Below, one piece after another: positions 1 through 9,050 of a DNA stretch of 64,000 nucleotides. The stretch is taken from the NCBI RefSeq assembly GCF_006438845.1, contig NZ_RCZJ01000002.1, positions 633,145-697,144 on the forward strand, read 5' to 3'. Position numbers and translations under genes: made by a program. Numbering within the stretch: position 1 is the first letter of the stretch; each line of letters starts with the position of its first letter. This stretch comes from Variovorax ginsengisoli (GTDB lineage Bacteria > Pseudomonadota > Gammaproteobacteria > Burkholderiales > Burkholderiaceae_C). The notes beneath the pieces are model-generated. The model did no database searches, was not told where the DNA came from, and saw only the letters and a program-made list of their open reading frames with translations.

Positions 1-1419
1 GTCAACGGCCAGCTCTGGGGCATGCTGGCCTGCCATCACATGAGCCCGCTGCAGGTGCCCTACTCCGTGCGCATGGCCTGCGACGTGCTCGCGCAGATCC
101 TCGCGGCCAACGTGCAGAGTCTGACCGCCGGGGAGCATGCCAAGCGCAGCGCCGACGCCGCCGATCTGCGCAGCCGCCTGATCGAGGCCGCGCTGCACGC
201 CGACGACACCGCGAGTGCCTTGATCGCCCGCGCGGCCGACGTCGCAACGGCCTTCAGCGCGCACGCGGTGCTGATCGCCGAGGAGTCCAAGCTGCACGTC
301 GAGGGTGACGTGCCGCGGGACTTCGCCGTCCAGCTGATCCAGTGGCTCGATGCGGGTCAGGCGCCGGCCGGCCACCTGCTCGCCACCGCATCGCTCAAGC
401 AGCTGGCGCCAGCGCTGGCAGGCGGGCCGGGCGTGTGGTGCGGCGTGCTCGCGCTGTCCTTCGACCCGGCGGCCCACGGCTGGCTGGTGCTGCTGCGCAA
501 GGAGCAGATCGAGACGATCGAGTGGGGCGGTCATCCGGAGAAGACCTACAAGATCGGCCCGCTGGGCCCGCGGCTCACACCGCGCGGGTCCTTCGATGTC
601 TGGCGCGAGACGGTGCGTGACAGCGCGGTGCCCTGGGACACGTACGACCTCGAATTCGGGCGCCGTCTGCTCGACGAACTGCTGCGCGCGCGCACCGCGC
701 GGCTCGCCGACATTTCGCGCGGGCGTTCCGAGCTGATGGCGATGCTGGGCCACGACCTGCGCGACCCGCTCCAATCGATCGCGATGGCGGCACGGCTGCT
801 GGGCAAGGACGCCGAGGGCGATGGCGCGCGCGACCCGAGCACAGGCCGCCGAATGGGCCAGCGCATCCAGGCCTCGAGCACGCGCATGGCACGGATGATC
901 GCGCAGGTGCTCGACATGTCGCGGCTGCAGAACGACGGCGCCATGGAGGTACGTCGCACCGAGGTCGATCTCGTGCTGCTGCTCGACGACCTGCTCGACG
1001 AGATGCGCACCGCCCACCCTGGCGTGCACGTGGTGCGGCGGGCGCCGGAAAGCCTGGTCGCCTGGGTCGACGGCGACCGCATGGCGCAGGTCTTCACCAA
1101 TCTGGTGAGCAATGCCCGCCACCACGGCGCACCGGGCGAGCCGCTGGTCGTCGAGCTCGGCAGCCACGACGGGCAGGCGACGCTGGCGGTGCGCAACGTC
1201 AGCGCACCGATCCCGTCCGACATCGAAGCGCAGCTCTTCAACGCCTTCAAGCGCCGCGAACAGGCCAATCCGCGCAACAAGGGCGGGCTGGGTTTGGGGC
1301 TTTACATCGCGCACGCGATCGTCGCGGCACACGGTGGCACCATCACCTATGCGTACGCTGCGCCCTTCGTGGTGTTCAGCGTGCGATTCCCGCTTGCACC
1401 GCCGGCACCCCCGGCTTGA
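1..1419 (+). CDS. Bacteriophytochrome-type sensor histidine kinase (5' end outside window)
   Basis: Red-light sensing histidine kinase, cut at its 5' end. The fragment opens at the end of the GAF domain with the WGMLACHH segment, where phytochromes carry a conserved bilin-pocket His. It continues through a PHY domain whose tongue motif PRGSF is at 580-594. Then come a dimerisation helix with phospho-acceptor His in GHDLRDP (codon 751-753), an N box (NLVSNARHHG, about 1099-1128) and a glycine box (GGLGLGLYIAHAI, near 1285). The protein stops soon after the ATPase domain, so it has no fused receiver. The PAS domain with the bilin-attachment Cys should lie upstream of the window. No response regulator gene is seen downstream; one or a haem oxygenase could be upstream. 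The phytochrome call rests on the PRxSF and ACHH motifs. Confidence 0.88.
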   Translation, partial: VNGQLWGMLACHHMSPLQVPYSVRMACDVLAQILAANVQSLTAGEHAKRSADAADLRSRLIEAALHADDTASALIARAADVATAFSAHAVLIAEESKLHVEGDVPRDFAVQLIQWLDAGQAPAGHLLATASLKQLAPALAGGPGVWCGVLALSFDPAAHGWLVLLRKEQIETIEWGGHPEKTYKIGPLGPRLTPRGSFDVWRETVRDSAVPWDTYDLEFGRRLLDELLRARTARLADISRGRSELMAMLGHDLRDPLQSIAMAARLLGKDAEGDGARDPSTGRRMGQRIQASSTRMARMIAQVLDMSRLQNDGAMEVRRTEVDLVLLLDDLLDEMRTAHPGVHVVRRAPESLVAWVDGDRMAQVFTNLVSNARHHGAPGEPLVVELGSHDGQATLAVRNVSAPIPSDIEAQLFNAFKRREQANPRNKGGLGLGLYIAHAIVAAHGGTITYAYAAPFVVFSVRFPLAPPAPPA

Positions 1420-1438
1420 TTTTTCTCCTGACGACGCG

Positions 1439-1801
1439 ATGCGCAGCAGCACTCCGGCCAGCCGACTGGTCTATTCCACCGACACCGGCCGCGTCTGTCC
1501 GGAATGCCGCCAGGCGGCCGCCGATTGCCGGTGCAAGGCGCTGGTTGCAACGCCCAAGGGCGACGGCATCGTGCGCGTGTCGCATGAAACCAAGGGACGC
1601 AAGGGCAAGGGCGTGACACTGGTGCGCGGCGTGGTGCTCGATGCTGTCGCGCTCGCAACCTTGGGCAAGCAACTCAAGGCGCAGTGCGGCTCGGGCGGCA
1701 CCGTCAAGGACGGCGTGATCGAGATCCAGGGTGACCACCGCGAGACCGTGATCGCCGCGCTGCAGAAGCAGGGCATGACCGTCAAACGCGCCGGCGGCTA
1801 G
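1439..1801 (+). CDS. yciH: SUI1/eIF1-family translation factor-like protein (YciH)
   Basis: 120 residues, the usual size for bacterial YciH, a homologue of eukaryotic initiation factor eIF1. The N-terminus SRLVYSTDTGR followed by four cysteines at residues 20, 23, 30 and 32 (CPEC...CRC) is typical. The SUI1 fold follows, with a basic KGRKGKGVT segment and the GSGGTVKDGVIEIQGDH strand region. The start at 1439 is chosen because it puts the conserved VYSTD segment near the N-terminus; no clear Shine-Dalgarno is visible, and the frame stays open upstream into the kinase gene. It lies 19 nt after the kinase stop and 2 nt before the next gene, so the three may be co-transcribed. Confidence 0.85.
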   Translation: MRSSTPASRLVYSTDTGRVCPECRQAAADCRCKALVATPKGDGIVRVSHETKGRKGKGVTLVRGVVLDAVALATLGKQLKAQCGSGGTVKDGVIEIQGDHRETVIAALQKQGMTVKRAGG

Positions 1802-1803
1802 CG

Positions 1804-2028
1804 ATGAACCCGGAAGACCTGCAACGTCTGGTGAGCCTGGAGATGCCCTTCGGCAAGCACAAGGGCACGCTGATCGCCGACCTGCCCGGCAACTACCTCA
1901 CCTGGTTCGCCCGCGAGGGCTTTCCCAAGGGCGAGATCGGCCGGCTGTTGCAGCTGATGCACGAGATCGACCACAACGGCCTCAGCGCACTGCTCGCGCC
2001 CTTGCGCGGGTCGCGCCCTCAGCGGTAG
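1804..2028 (+). CDS. DUF3820 family small protein
   Basis: 74 residues. The segment [15 protein letters not shown] at residues 14-28, followed by [16 protein letters not shown], is the hallmark of DUF3820 proteins, small cytosolic proteins of unsettled function in proteobacteria. The start ATG comes 2 nt after the stop of the SUI1 gene, which suggests translational coupling. The last 10 nt overlap the 3' end of the convergent dadA-like gene. I infer no function beyond family membership. Confidence 0.8.
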   Translation: MNPEDLQRLVSLEMPFGKHKGTLIADLPGNYLTWFAREGFPKGEIGRLLQLMHEIDHNGLSALLAPLRGSRPQR

Positions 2029-3284
2029 GCGCCGGGGTAGCGCGCCACGGTCAGGCCGTCGAGGTCGATGCCCGGCGCACGGCCGGAGATCACTTCGGCC
2101 ATTACCCGTGCGGTGCCGGCCGCCATGGTCCAGCCGAGCGTGCCGTGCCCGGTGGCCAAGAACAGTTCGGGCCAGCGCGTGGCGCCGACGATCGGCGTGC
2201 CGTCGGGCGTCATCGGGCGCAGTCCGCACCAGAATTCGGCGCGCGACACGTCGCCGCCGCGTGGGAACAGGTCGGTCACCACGTGGGCCAGCGTCTGCCG
2301 GCGGGCCTCGTGCAGCTTCAGGGTGTAGCCGGCCAGCTCGGCCGTGCCCCCCACGCGAATGCGGTCGCCCAGCCGCGTGACCGCGACCTTGTGCGTCTCG
2401 TCCATCACCGTCGATTCGGGCGCGCCCGCGGCGTCGGTGATCGGCACGGTGATCGAGTAGCCCTTGACCGGGTACACCGGGATGCGCAGCCCCAAATCCT
2501 TGAGCAGCAGCGGCGAGTGGCTGCCGAGCGCGACCAGGTACGCGTCGGCGCGCAACGTGCCGGCGTCGGTCTGCACCCCAGTGATGGCGACGCCCGACGA
2601 CTCGATGCGCCGAATTTGCGTGCCATAGCGAAACTGAACGCCGAGGTCGGCCGCCATCGCCGCCAGCCGCTGCGTGAACTTGAAGCAGTCGCCAGTCTCG
2701 TCGCCCGGCAGCAGCAGGCCGCCGACGAACTTCTCGCGCACCGCGGCCAGGGCCGGCTCATGGCGGATGCAGCCGTCGCGGTCGAGCAGCTCGAAGGGCA
2801 CGCCGTCGCGTTGCAGCACGGCGATGTCGGCCGCGGTGCCGTCGAGCTGCGCCTGCGTGCGAAAGAGTTGCAGCGTGCCCTGCATGCGCTCGTCGTAGCG
2901 GATGCCGGTCTGCGCGCGCAGTTCGCGCAGGCAGTCGCGGCTGTATTCGGCCAGCCGCACCATGCGGCTCTTGTTGAGGTCGTAACGCGCGCTGGTGCAG
3001 TTGCGCAGCATCGACGCGCCCCAGCGCACCAGCGCCAGGTCGAGTGTCGGGCGGATCACCAGAGGGCGGTGGTGCATCAGCAACCACTTCACCGCCTTGA
3101 GCGGAACGCCCGGCCCGGCCCAGGGGGACGAGTAGCCGGGCGAGACCTCGCCGGCGTTGCCGTAGCTGGTCTCCATCGCGGCGGCGGGCTGGCGGTCGAC
3201 CACCGTGACCTCGTGGCCGGCCAGCGCCAGCTGGTAGGCCGAACTCACGCCGATCACCCCGCTGCCCAGAACCAGAACCTTCAT
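2019..3284 (-). CDS. dadA: D-amino acid dehydrogenase
   Basis: FAD-dependent membrane-associated dehydrogenase that oxidises D-amino acids to 2-oxoacids, passing electrons to the respiratory chain. 421 residues, close to the roughly 430 of DadA. The dinucleotide-binding motif GSGVIG is at residues 7-12, followed by the acidic strand end VVDR. The segment [23 protein letters not shown] matches the DadA flavin region, and the C-terminal [10 protein letters not shown] and [16 protein letters not shown] motifs are also characteristic. The start at 3284 has a GGAGAA ribosome site 6 nt upstream; the open frame extends further upstream only in non-homologous sequence. No alanine racemase (dadX) is adjacent. 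The upstream co-directional gene is a winged-helix regulator about 90 nt away. Confidence 0.92.
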   Translation of the reverse strand: MKVLVLGSGVIGVSSAYQLALAGHEVTVVDRQPAAAMETSYGNAGEVSPGYSSPWAGPGVPLKAVKWLLMHHRPLVIRPTLDLALVRWGASMLRNCTSARYDLNKSRMVRLAEYSRDCLRELRAQTGIRYDERMQGTLQLFRTQAQLDGTAADIAVLQRDGVPFELLDRDGCIRHEPALAAVREKFVGGLLLPGDETGDCFKFTQRLAAMAADLGVQFRYGTQIRRIESSGVAITGVQTDAGTLRADAYLVALGSHSPLLLKDLGLRIPVYPVKGYSITVPITDAAGAPESTVMDETHKVAVTRLGDRIRVGGTAELAGYTLKLHEARRQTLAHVVTDLFPRGGDVSRAEFWCGLRPMTPDGTPIVGATRWPELFLATGHGTLGWTMAAGTARVMAEVISGRAPGIDLDGLTVARYPGAYR

Positions 3285-3375
3285 TCGACTTTCTCCATGG
3301 GCTTGTCGCCGTCGTTGTCGCCGCGTGCGCTTGGGCGCATTCGTGAGAAGGCCAAGGTGCAAGGAACGGGCCCGG

Positions 3376-4095
3376 TCATGGCGCCGCCGGTGCCGGTGCG
3401 AAAAAACCGGGCACGTCGCGCAGTGCCTTCGGGGTGACCACCAACGCGCGGCTGTCGAGGTCTTGCCGCATCCATCCCCGACGCAGCGACTGCGCCAGCA
3501 GCGCAGCGCCCAAGGCGCCACCGAGGTGCGGCCGACGTTCGCTCCAGTCGAGGCACGGGCAGGCGAAGCGCCGGCGTAGCGAAAGCGTGGCCGACACGTC
3601 GATGCCCAGCGCACCGAAACCTTCGGTGCCGCGCGCCGTGAGCGCGTAGTCGGCCTCGCCCGAAGGCGCCAGCCAGCCGTGGTCGTGCAGCCGGTCGTGC
3701 AGCGCCACGCCTGCGGCACCGGCGATGTGGTCGTAACAGGTGCGCGCGGCGCGAAGACGGTGGGGCGTGGTGGGCCGAAAACGGCTGCGACCCGCCCCGG
3801 CCAACACCAGCAGGCTCTCGAGCGCGGTACCGACCTCGTCGCCACTCAGGCGAAAGTACCGGTGCTTGCCCTGCGCCACCGACGCGATCAGGTGCTGGTC
3901 GCGCAATCGCGCCAGATGGGCGCTGGCGGTCGATGCCGCCACGCCGGCCACCACCGCCAGCTCGGTCGCGGTCCGGGCATGGCCGTCCATCAGGCTGCAC
4001 AGCATGCGCGCACGCGCCGGCTCGGCCATGGCGGCGGCGATGCGCGCGAGATGGTCGTCGGCATGGTCGCTTTCACGGTCGTTGGATGCATCCAT
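3376..4095 (-). CDS. ArsR-type winged-helix transcriptional regulator with C-terminal extension
   Basis: 239 residues. The N-terminal 90 residues form an ArsR-like winged helix: [20 protein letters not shown], then [27 protein letters not shown] as the recognition region and a wing ending [12 protein letters not shown]. The rest ([24 protein letters not shown]...) is a C-terminal domain seen in longer ArsR relatives, containing [22 protein letters not shown]. No classic metal-binding CxC is seen in the helix region. It is transcribed divergently from the monooxygenase-fold gene at 4208, a common autoregulated arrangement, so that gene is the likeliest target. The start MDASND is chosen over an in-frame start farther upstream because the extra residues look non-coding. 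Confidence 0.8.
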   Translation of the reverse strand: MDASNDRESDHADDHLARIAAAMAEPARARMLCSLMDGHARTATELAVVAGVAASTASAHLARLRDQHLIASVAQGKHRYFRLSGDEVGTALESLLVLAGAGRSRFRPTTPHRLRAARTCYDHIAGAAGVALHDRLHDHGWLAPSGEADYALTARGTEGFGALGIDVSATLSLRRRFACPCLDWSERRPHLGGALGAALLAQSLRRGWMRQDLDSRALVVTPKALRDVPGFFAPAPAAP

Positions 4096-4207
4096 GATTC
4101 GATCGTAGGCGAAGTGTGTCGCGTGCGCCTCCCTAAGATGTGCTGAACGACGACGTGTCGCACCGGTCCGGAACACACGCCCATCCACTTCAATCAGGAG
4201 CTGCCCC

Positions 4208-4552
4208 ATGATGGCCGTGATCTTCGAAGTCTGGCCCGCCGCGGGCCAGCGCGACACCTACCTGCAGATGGCCGCAGCACTGCGCGAGGACCTGCTGAAG
4301 ATGGACGGCTTCATTTCCATCGACCGCTTCGAGAGCCTGTACGAGCCGGGCAAGATGCTCAGCCTGAGCTTCTGGCGCGACGAGGCATCGCTCGCAGCCT
4401 GGCGCCTGCTGGATGCGCATCGGCGCGCCCAGAGCGCGGGCCGCAGCCACGTGTTCGGCAATTACCGGTTGCGCATCGCGAGCGTGGTGCGCGACTACGG
4501 CATGGACGAGCGCGCGGAGGCGCCGTCCGACAGCCGTGGGGTGCATGGCTGA
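4208..4552 (+). CDS. Antibiotic biosynthesis monooxygenase (ABM) domain protein
   Basis: 114 residues, a single ferredoxin-like ABM domain: VIFEVWPAAGQRDTYLQMAA...LLKMDGFISIDRFESLYEPGKMLSLSFWRDEASLAAWR. Proteins of this type act as cofactor-light oxygenases or stress-linked enzymes; the substrate cannot be inferred. An AGGAG ribosome site lies 7-8 nt before the ATG. It faces the ArsR-type regulator across 112 nt, which suggests inducible expression controlled by that regulator. Confidence 0.82.
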   Translation: MMAVIFEVWPAAGQRDTYLQMAAALREDLLKMDGFISIDRFESLYEPGKMLSLSFWRDEASLAAWRLLDAHRRAQSAGRSHVFGNYRLRIASVVRDYGMDERAEAPSDSRGVHG

Positions 4553-4588
4553 CGCGCTGCGCCGCTGGCGTCGCTGGCGTCGCTCACA

Positions 4589-5539
4589 ATGCGCCCGGTG
4601 AACAATGCGCCCCTCTTCCGCGTCAACCAGCTGCGCAAGCGTTACGGCGACACCACCGTCGTCGACGACCTCTCCTTCGAGATCGCGCCGGGCGAATGCC
4701 TGGGCGTGATCGGACCGAACGGCGCCGGCAAGACGACCACCATCCGCATGTGCCTCGGGCTCACCGCGCCCGATGCGGGCGAGATCATCTACACCGGCAG
4801 CGGCGGTGACCTGCACATGCCGCGCGACGCGCTGGCCATCAAGGCGCAGCTGGGCGTGGTCACGCAGTTCGACACGCTCGACCCCGACTTCAGCTGCGCC
4901 GAGAATCTGATGGTCTATGGCCGCTACTTCGGCTTTCGTCGCGCAGAGATCGCGCCCCGCGTTCCCGAACTGCTGGCCTTCGCAGCGCTCACGAACAAGG
5001 CCGACGCCAAGCCCGGCGAGCTCTCGGGCGGGATGAAGCGACGGTTGTCTCTGGCGCGCGCACTGGTGAACGACCCCAAGTTGCTGCTGCTCGACGAACC
5101 CACCACCGGCCTCGACCCGCAGGCGCGCCACCTGATGTGGGAGCGGCTCCAGGTGCTGCTTCAGCGCGGCAAGTCCATCCTGCTGACCACCCACTTCATG
5201 GACGAGGCCGAGCGCCTGTGCTCGCGCCTGCTGGTGCTCGACCATGGTCGCAAGATCGCCGAAGGCAAGCCGCGCGACCTGATCGCCCAGCACCTCGAAC
5301 CCGACGTGGTCGAGGTCTACGGCCACGGTGCGGTGCCGCTGGCCGAGGCGCCCGAACTCAAGGCGCTTGCGGCTCGCATCGAGGTCAGCGGCGAGACTGT
5401 TTTCTTCTACACGCAGGACGCGCGCCGCTTGCTGGACGTGCTCACGCAGCGCGGCGGGCTGCGCACCTTTCATCGGCCTGCCAATCTCGAGGATCTGTTC
5501 CTCAAACTCACCGGGCGGCAGATCCGCGAGGACGCTTGA
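4589..5539 (+). CDS. ABC-2 type transporter, ATP-binding subunit (NodI/DrrA-like)
   Basis: 316 residues. Cytoplasmic ATPase of an exporter. Walker [10 protein letters not shown], signature [16 protein letters not shown], Walker [13 protein letters not shown] and a switch His in [11 protein letters not shown] are all present. The C-terminal stretch after residue 225 (DVVEVYGHG...[25 protein letters not shown]) resembles NodI and relatives that drive export of oligosaccharides or drugs. It is followed 2 nt later by its permease, so the pair forms one operon. Nothing in the neighbourhood shows nodulation, and the substrate is unknown. Confidence 0.88.
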   Translation: MRPVNNAPLFRVNQLRKRYGDTTVVDDLSFEIAPGECLGVIGPNGAGKTTTIRMCLGLTAPDAGEIIYTGSGGDLHMPRDALAIKAQLGVVTQFDTLDPDFSCAENLMVYGRYFGFRRAEIAPRVPELLAFAALTNKADAKPGELSGGMKRRLSLARALVNDPKLLLLDEPTTGLDPQARHLMWERLQVLLQRGKSILLTTHFMDEAERLCSRLLVLDHGRKIAEGKPRDLIAQHLEPDVVEVYGHGAVPLAEAPELKALAARIEVSGETVFFYTQDARRLLDVLTQRGGLRTFHRPANLEDLFLKLTGRQIREDA

Positions 5540-5541
5540 CC

Positions 5542-6372
5542 ATGCAGTCCAAGACGATACACACGCCTCTCCGAACCACGCCCTCTGTCTGGCGCCCACC
5601 CGCGCTGTCGATGCGCTGGTGGCCGGTGTTCCTGCGCAACCTTCTCGTGTGGCGCAAGCTGGCCATTCCGAGCCTGATCGGCAACATCGCCGAACCGCTG
5701 ATCTGGCTCGTGGCCTTCGGTTACGGCATGGGTGCACTGATCGGGCAGGTGGAGGTGGGCGGCACCCGGGTGCCCTACATCCTGTTCCTCGCCAGCGGCT
5801 CGATCTGCATGAGCGCGATGAACGCGGCGAGCTTCGAGGCGCTGTACTCGGCCTTCTCCCGAATGCACGTGCAGAAGACCTGGGACGGCATCATGAACGC
5901 GCCGGTCAGGCTCGACGATGTGGTGCTCGCGGAGATGCTGTGGGCGGCGTTCAAGGCGATCTTCACCACGACCGCGATCCTGCTGGTGATGCTGGGGCTG
6001 GGCATCAGCCACAGCCCCAAGTTGATCGTCGCGTGGTTCGTGCTGGCGGGCGCCGGCGTGACTTTCTCGTCGATCGCGCTGATCTTCAACGCGCTGGCCA
6101 AGGGCTATGACTTCTTCACCTACTACTTCACGCTGTTCATGACGCCGATGATGTTCCTGTCGGGCGTGTTCTTCCCGCTCGAGCAGCTGCCGTCAGTCGT
6201 GCGCGCGATCTCGGCCTGGTTGCCGCTGACCAATGCCGTGGCACTGGTACGCCCGCTGTTCATGGACCAATGGCCGAACGACCCGCTGCGACACGGCGCG
6301 GTGCTCGCGGTTTACGCGGTGGCGGCGTTCTGGATCGCGCTGGCGCTCACGCGCAAGCGCTTCAAGGCGTAG
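5542..6372 (+). CDS. ABC-2 type transporter, permease subunit (NodJ-like)
   Basis: 276 residues with about six hydrophobic segments. After a soluble N-terminus, RWWPVFLRNLLVWRKLAIPSLIGNIAEPLIWLVAFGYGMG matches the amphipathic coupling region of NodJ/ABC-2 permeases. The conserved segment FFPLEQLPSVVRAISAWLPLTNAVALVRPLF before the last helix is the ABC-2 signature region. The ATG sits 2 nt after the ATPase stop (TGACCATG). It acts in the inner membrane with the preceding ATPase; the substrate is not readable from the sequence. Confidence 0.87.
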   Translation: MQSKTIHTPLRTTPSVWRPPALSMRWWPVFLRNLLVWRKLAIPSLIGNIAEPLIWLVAFGYGMGALIGQVEVGGTRVPYILFLASGSICMSAMNAASFEALYSAFSRMHVQKTWDGIMNAPVRLDDVVLAEMLWAAFKAIFTTTAILLVMLGLGISHSPKLIVAWFVLAGAGVTFSSIALIFNALAKGYDFFTYYFTLFMTPMMFLSGVFFPLEQLPSVVRAISAWLPLTNAVALVRPLFMDQWPNDPLRHGAVLAVYAVAAFWIALALTRKRFKA

Positions 6373-6375
6373 CTT

Positions 6376-7641
6376 TCAGCCGCTGACGCGTTGCGTGGCG
6401 GCTGCAGCGGCGGCGCGCAGCTTGTCTTTCTTGCTGGGACGCTTGCCCTTGACGCCGCCGGTGCCGGCTGCGGCTGCGGCTTCAGTCGACAGTTCTGCGC
6501 GCGGCGCGGGTTCAAAACCCGCCACCTGTTCACGCGGCACCGACTTGCCCTGTCGCTTCTCGATCAAGCGGAAGTGCGCCTCCATGTCGGCAGTCACGAA
6601 GCTCAAGGCCATCCCGTGCTCGCCGGCACGGCCGGTGCGGCCGATGCGGTGCACGTGGTCGACGGCCGAGCGTGGGAGGTCGTAGTTCACGACCGCGGGC
6701 AGTTGCACCACGTCGATGCCGCGGGCCGCCAGGTCGGTGGCGACCACCACCTGCACCCGCGACGCCTTGAAGTCTTCCAGCACCTGGGTGCGCTTGCCCT
6801 GGCTCAGCACGCCGTGAAAAGGCTCGGCATTCAGGCCCGCCTTGCGCAGCTTGTCGGCCACGATCTCGGCCGCGTGTTTGGTGGCCACGAACACCAGCAC
6901 GCGGGCCCAGGCCTCGTCGCGAACCAGCTTCACCAACAGCTGCGTGCGCCGTTGCGCGTCGACCTCGATCGCGCGCTGCGCGATGTCGGGCGCCGTAGCG
7001 GGCTCTGCGGCGATGTCGATGCGCAGCGGGTCGCTGAGCACGGTGGCGGCGAGCGTCTCGATCGCGGGCGGGAAGGTGGCCGAGAACAGCAGGGTTTGGC
7101 GCCTCGCGGGCAGCAGGCCGAGGATGCGCTGGAGTTCGTCGGCGAAGCCGAGGTCGAGCAAGCGGTCAGCCTCGTCAAGCACCAGCACGGCGAGGCCACC
7201 GAGCCTCAGCGCGTTGTGGTCGACGATGTCCAGCAGGCGCCCCGGCGTGGCCACGACCACGTCGGCACCGCGGCGCAAGGCCATCAGCTGCGGATTGATC
7301 GATACGCCGCCCGCAGCGACCACGATGCGCAGTGGCACGGGCAGCGCGCGTGCCAGTTCCCGCAGGGTCTCGCCGACCTGGGCGGCGAGTTCGCGCGTGG
7401 GCACCAGCACAAGCGCCGGCAACTGTCGCGCCGGGTCGTTGCGCCCATCCAACAGTTTCTGCAGCAGCGGCAAGGCGAAAGCGGCCGTCTTGCCAGAGCC
7501 AGTCTGCGCCGAGGCCAGAAGATCACGGCCCGCCAGTACCGCGGGAATGGCCGCGCGCTGGATGGCCGTCGGCTCGGCATAGCCCTGCGCGGCGGCGGCG
7601 CGCGCCAGAGGAGAAACAAGGCCCAGGGCTTCGAATGGCAT
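6376..7641 (-). CDS. rhlE: DEAD-box RNA helicase, RhlE-like
   Basis: 421 residues. ATP-dependent RNA helicase acting in ribosome assembly and RNA turnover. It shows the Q motif region (GYAEPTAIQRAAIP), Walker A AQTGSGKTA, PTRELA, GG, TPGRLLD, DEAD in VLDEADRLLDLGF, SAT in LFSATFP, and the C-lobe motifs ATDLAARGID and HRIGRTGRAG. The C-terminal tail after about residue 380 is Ala/Lys/Arg-rich with a KGKRPSKKDK patch, typical of RhlE-type tails. The start MPFEALGL at 7641 is family-typical. The gene faces away from the RRM-protein gene across 295 nt, and both products are RNA-binding. Confidence 0.9.
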   Translation of the reverse strand: MPFEALGLVSPLARAAAAQGYAEPTAIQRAAIPAVLAGRDLLASAQTGSGKTAAFALPLLQKLLDGRNDPARQLPALVLVPTRELAAQVGETLRELARALPVPLRIVVAAGGVSINPQLMALRRGADVVVATPGRLLDIVDHNALRLGGLAVLVLDEADRLLDLGFADELQRILGLLPARRQTLLFSATFPPAIETLAATVLSDPLRIDIAAEPATAPDIAQRAIEVDAQRRTQLLVKLVRDEAWARVLVFVATKHAAEIVADKLRKAGLNAEPFHGVLSQGKRTQVLEDFKASRVQVVVATDLAARGIDVVQLPAVVNYDLPRSAVDHVHRIGRTGRAGEHGMALSFVTADMEAHFRLIEKRQGKSVPREQVAGFEPAPRAELSTEAAAAAGTGGVKGKRPSKKDKLRAAAAAATQRVSG

Positions 7642-7936
7642 GCAACGTCGTGATGGTGAGAAAGGCCCTGATCGCGGGCGGGATACGAGCCGGCAAGCAT
7701 AGCCAGACCGGCTCCTCACAGGGCGAGAGCGCTTTTTTTCGGGGTTTACGCGCACACGACCAAAGCTTTTCACCCAAAAGGCCAAGAGTGAAGGACAATA
7801 TCCGAGCGTTTCAGGCGGCCTCCGTCGGAAACGTGAACCGGTGATCGGTCAGTTTCGCGCCACAGCGCTTTTTCAGTCAGTTGTGATTCTGGGACTCCAT
7901 CGCTTTGTTATTTTGGTTTGAATTAGGAGTCCCTCC
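7642..7936. other. Intergenic region between rhlE-like and RRM genes
   Basis: 295 nt without a gene, holding both divergent promoters. I do not see a convincing sigma-70 promoter for either gene. The last 46 nt hold a hairpin that pairs with the Shine-Dalgarno of the RRM gene (separate entry). Confidence 0.6.
7891..7933 (+). promoter_or_regulatory. Hairpin pairing with the ribosome-binding site of the RRM-protein gene
   Basis: GGGACTCC at 7891-7898 is an exact reverse complement of GGAGTCCC at 7926-7933. The latter contains the Shine-Dalgarno AGGAGT, and the ATG is at 7937. The 27-nt loop is U-rich (TTTGTTATTTTGG). In the mRNA, an 8-bp GC-rich stem would close the ribosome site. This suggests translational control by temperature or by the RRM protein itself. 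The pairing is seen in the sequence; its function is inferred. Confidence 0.55.
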
Positions 7937-8359
7937 ATGGGCAAAAAACTGTACGTAGGCAATCTGTCCTACTCCATCCGCGACAACGATCTGGAACAAG
8001 CCTTCGGCGAGTTCGGTGCTGTGACCAGCGCCAAGGTCATGATGGAACGCGAAACCGGCCGCTCCAAGGGTTTCGGTTTTGTGGAAATGGGCACCGACGC
8101 TGAAGCGCTGGCTGCTATCGAAGGCCTGAATGGCCACACGCTCGACGGCCGCGCTCTGACGGTCAACGAAGCACGTCCGATGGAACCCCGTCCTGCTGGC
8201 GGCGGTTTCGGTGGCGGCCGTAGCGGCGGCGGCGGTGGTGGCGGCTACGGTGGTGGCGCTGGTGGCGGCGGCGGTTACGGCGGCGGTGGCGGCCGTAGCG
8301 GTGGCGGCGGCGGTGGTGGTTACGGCGGCGGCGGCGGCGGTGGCCGTGGCGGCTACTAA
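7937..8359 (+). CDS. Glycine-rich RRM RNA-binding protein
   Basis: 140 residues. One RNA-recognition motif at residues 1-80 with RNP2 LYVGNL (residues 5-10) and RNP1 KGFGFVEM. The tail from about residue 87 is almost pure Gly with Tyr, Arg and Ser (GGGGGYGGG type). This architecture is shared by cold-inducible RNA-binding proteins of cyanobacteria and betaproteobacteria, which act as RNA chaperones. The gene is flanked by a leader hairpin over the Shine-Dalgarno and a strong terminator 24 nt after the stop, so it is a monocistronic unit. The Gly tail is low-complexity and may vary in length between strains. Confidence 0.93.
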   Translation: MGKKLYVGNLSYSIRDNDLEQAFGEFGAVTSAKVMMERETGRSKGFGFVEMGTDAEALAAIEGLNGHTLDGRALTVNEARPMEPRPAGGGFGGGRSGGGGGGGYGGGAGGGGGYGGGGGRSGGGGGGGYGGGGGGGRGGY

Positions 8360-8383
8360 GCCCTCACCTCAGTCACTGAATTG

Positions 8384-8410
8384 AAAAAGGCTCCTTCGGG
8401 AGCCTTTTTT
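8384..8410 (+). terminator. Rho-independent terminator of the RRM-protein gene
   Basis: AAAAAGGCTCC TTCGG GAGCCTTTTTT: a stem GGCTCC/GGAGCC with a tetraloop-like centre and flanking A and T runs, starting 24 nt after the stop codon. The A and T tracts make it usable in both directions. Confidence 0.92.
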
Positions 8411-8548
8411 GCGTCTGGACCGCCTGTTTTTTGAGCAGCCTATCGGATACCCGTACGAGGGGCTACGCGTTACTGCTTAGCGCTCGCGTCAGCCATTGGT
8501 CAGGCGCATCCGACGACCCTCACGCCTCCAATTCACGGGGTCGAGACA

Positions 8549-9037
8549 ATGGGTATCAAGAGTCAGGCTGACTTCTTTTCAGGGGTCATGTTCACAACGG
8601 TCGGTGCCGCCTTCGCGGTGGGCGCCACCACTTACAACATCGGGGACGGTGCGCGCATGGGGCCGGGCTACTTCCCCCTCATGCTGGGCATTCTGCTGTC
8701 CATCCTGGGATTGCTGATCATCTTCCAGGCTCTGGTTGTCGAAACCGCAGACGGCGGGAAGATCGGCCGATGGGCGTGGAAACCACTGTTCTTCGTGATT
8801 GCCGCCAACGTCGCATTCGGTGTGTTGCTGGGTGGATTGCCGAGCATTGGCCTGCCGGCCATGGGACTGATCCTCGCGATCTATGCGCTGACCATCATCG
8901 CGAGCCTGGCCGGCGAGCACTTCAAGCTGCGCGACGTGCTGGTGCTGGCCACCATTCTCGCCATCGGTAGCTACATCGCCTTCATCTGGGCGCTCAAGTT
9001 GCAGATCCAGGTCTGGCCCACATTCATTTCGGGCTGA
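8549..9037 (+). CDS. tctB: Tripartite tricarboxylate transporter, small membrane subunit TctB
   Basis: 162 residues with four hydrophobic segments. The N-terminus KSQADFFSGVMFTTVGAAFAVGATTYNIGDGARMGPGYFPLMLGILLSILGLL is the TctB family signature (the GxARMGPGYFP motif at about residues 33-43). It forms the inner-membrane carrier with TctA, taking substrates from a periplasmic Bug/TctC protein. tctA follows after 13 nt. No TctC is adjacent; two Bug receptors are encoded elsewhere in the window (20077-21054 and 60829-61806). Confidence 0.92.
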   Translation: MGIKSQADFFSGVMFTTVGAAFAVGATTYNIGDGARMGPGYFPLMLGILLSILGLLIIFQALVVETADGGKIGRWAWKPLFFVIAANVAFGVLLGGLPSIGLPAMGLILAIYALTIIASLAGEHFKLRDVLVLATILAIGSYIAFIWALKLQIQVWPTFISG

Positions 9038-9050
9038 GGAGACCCACACC

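Noticed and set aside
4190..5737. Minus-strand open frame of 515 codons opposite the ABC transporter ATPase gene
   Set aside because: No motifs and biased composition; the plus-strand ATPase is unambiguous.
8188..8356. GC-rich tandem GGC/GGT repeats in the RRM gene as a separate repeat element
   Set aside because: They are in-frame codons of the Gly-rich tail with intact reading frame, so coding low complexity explains them.
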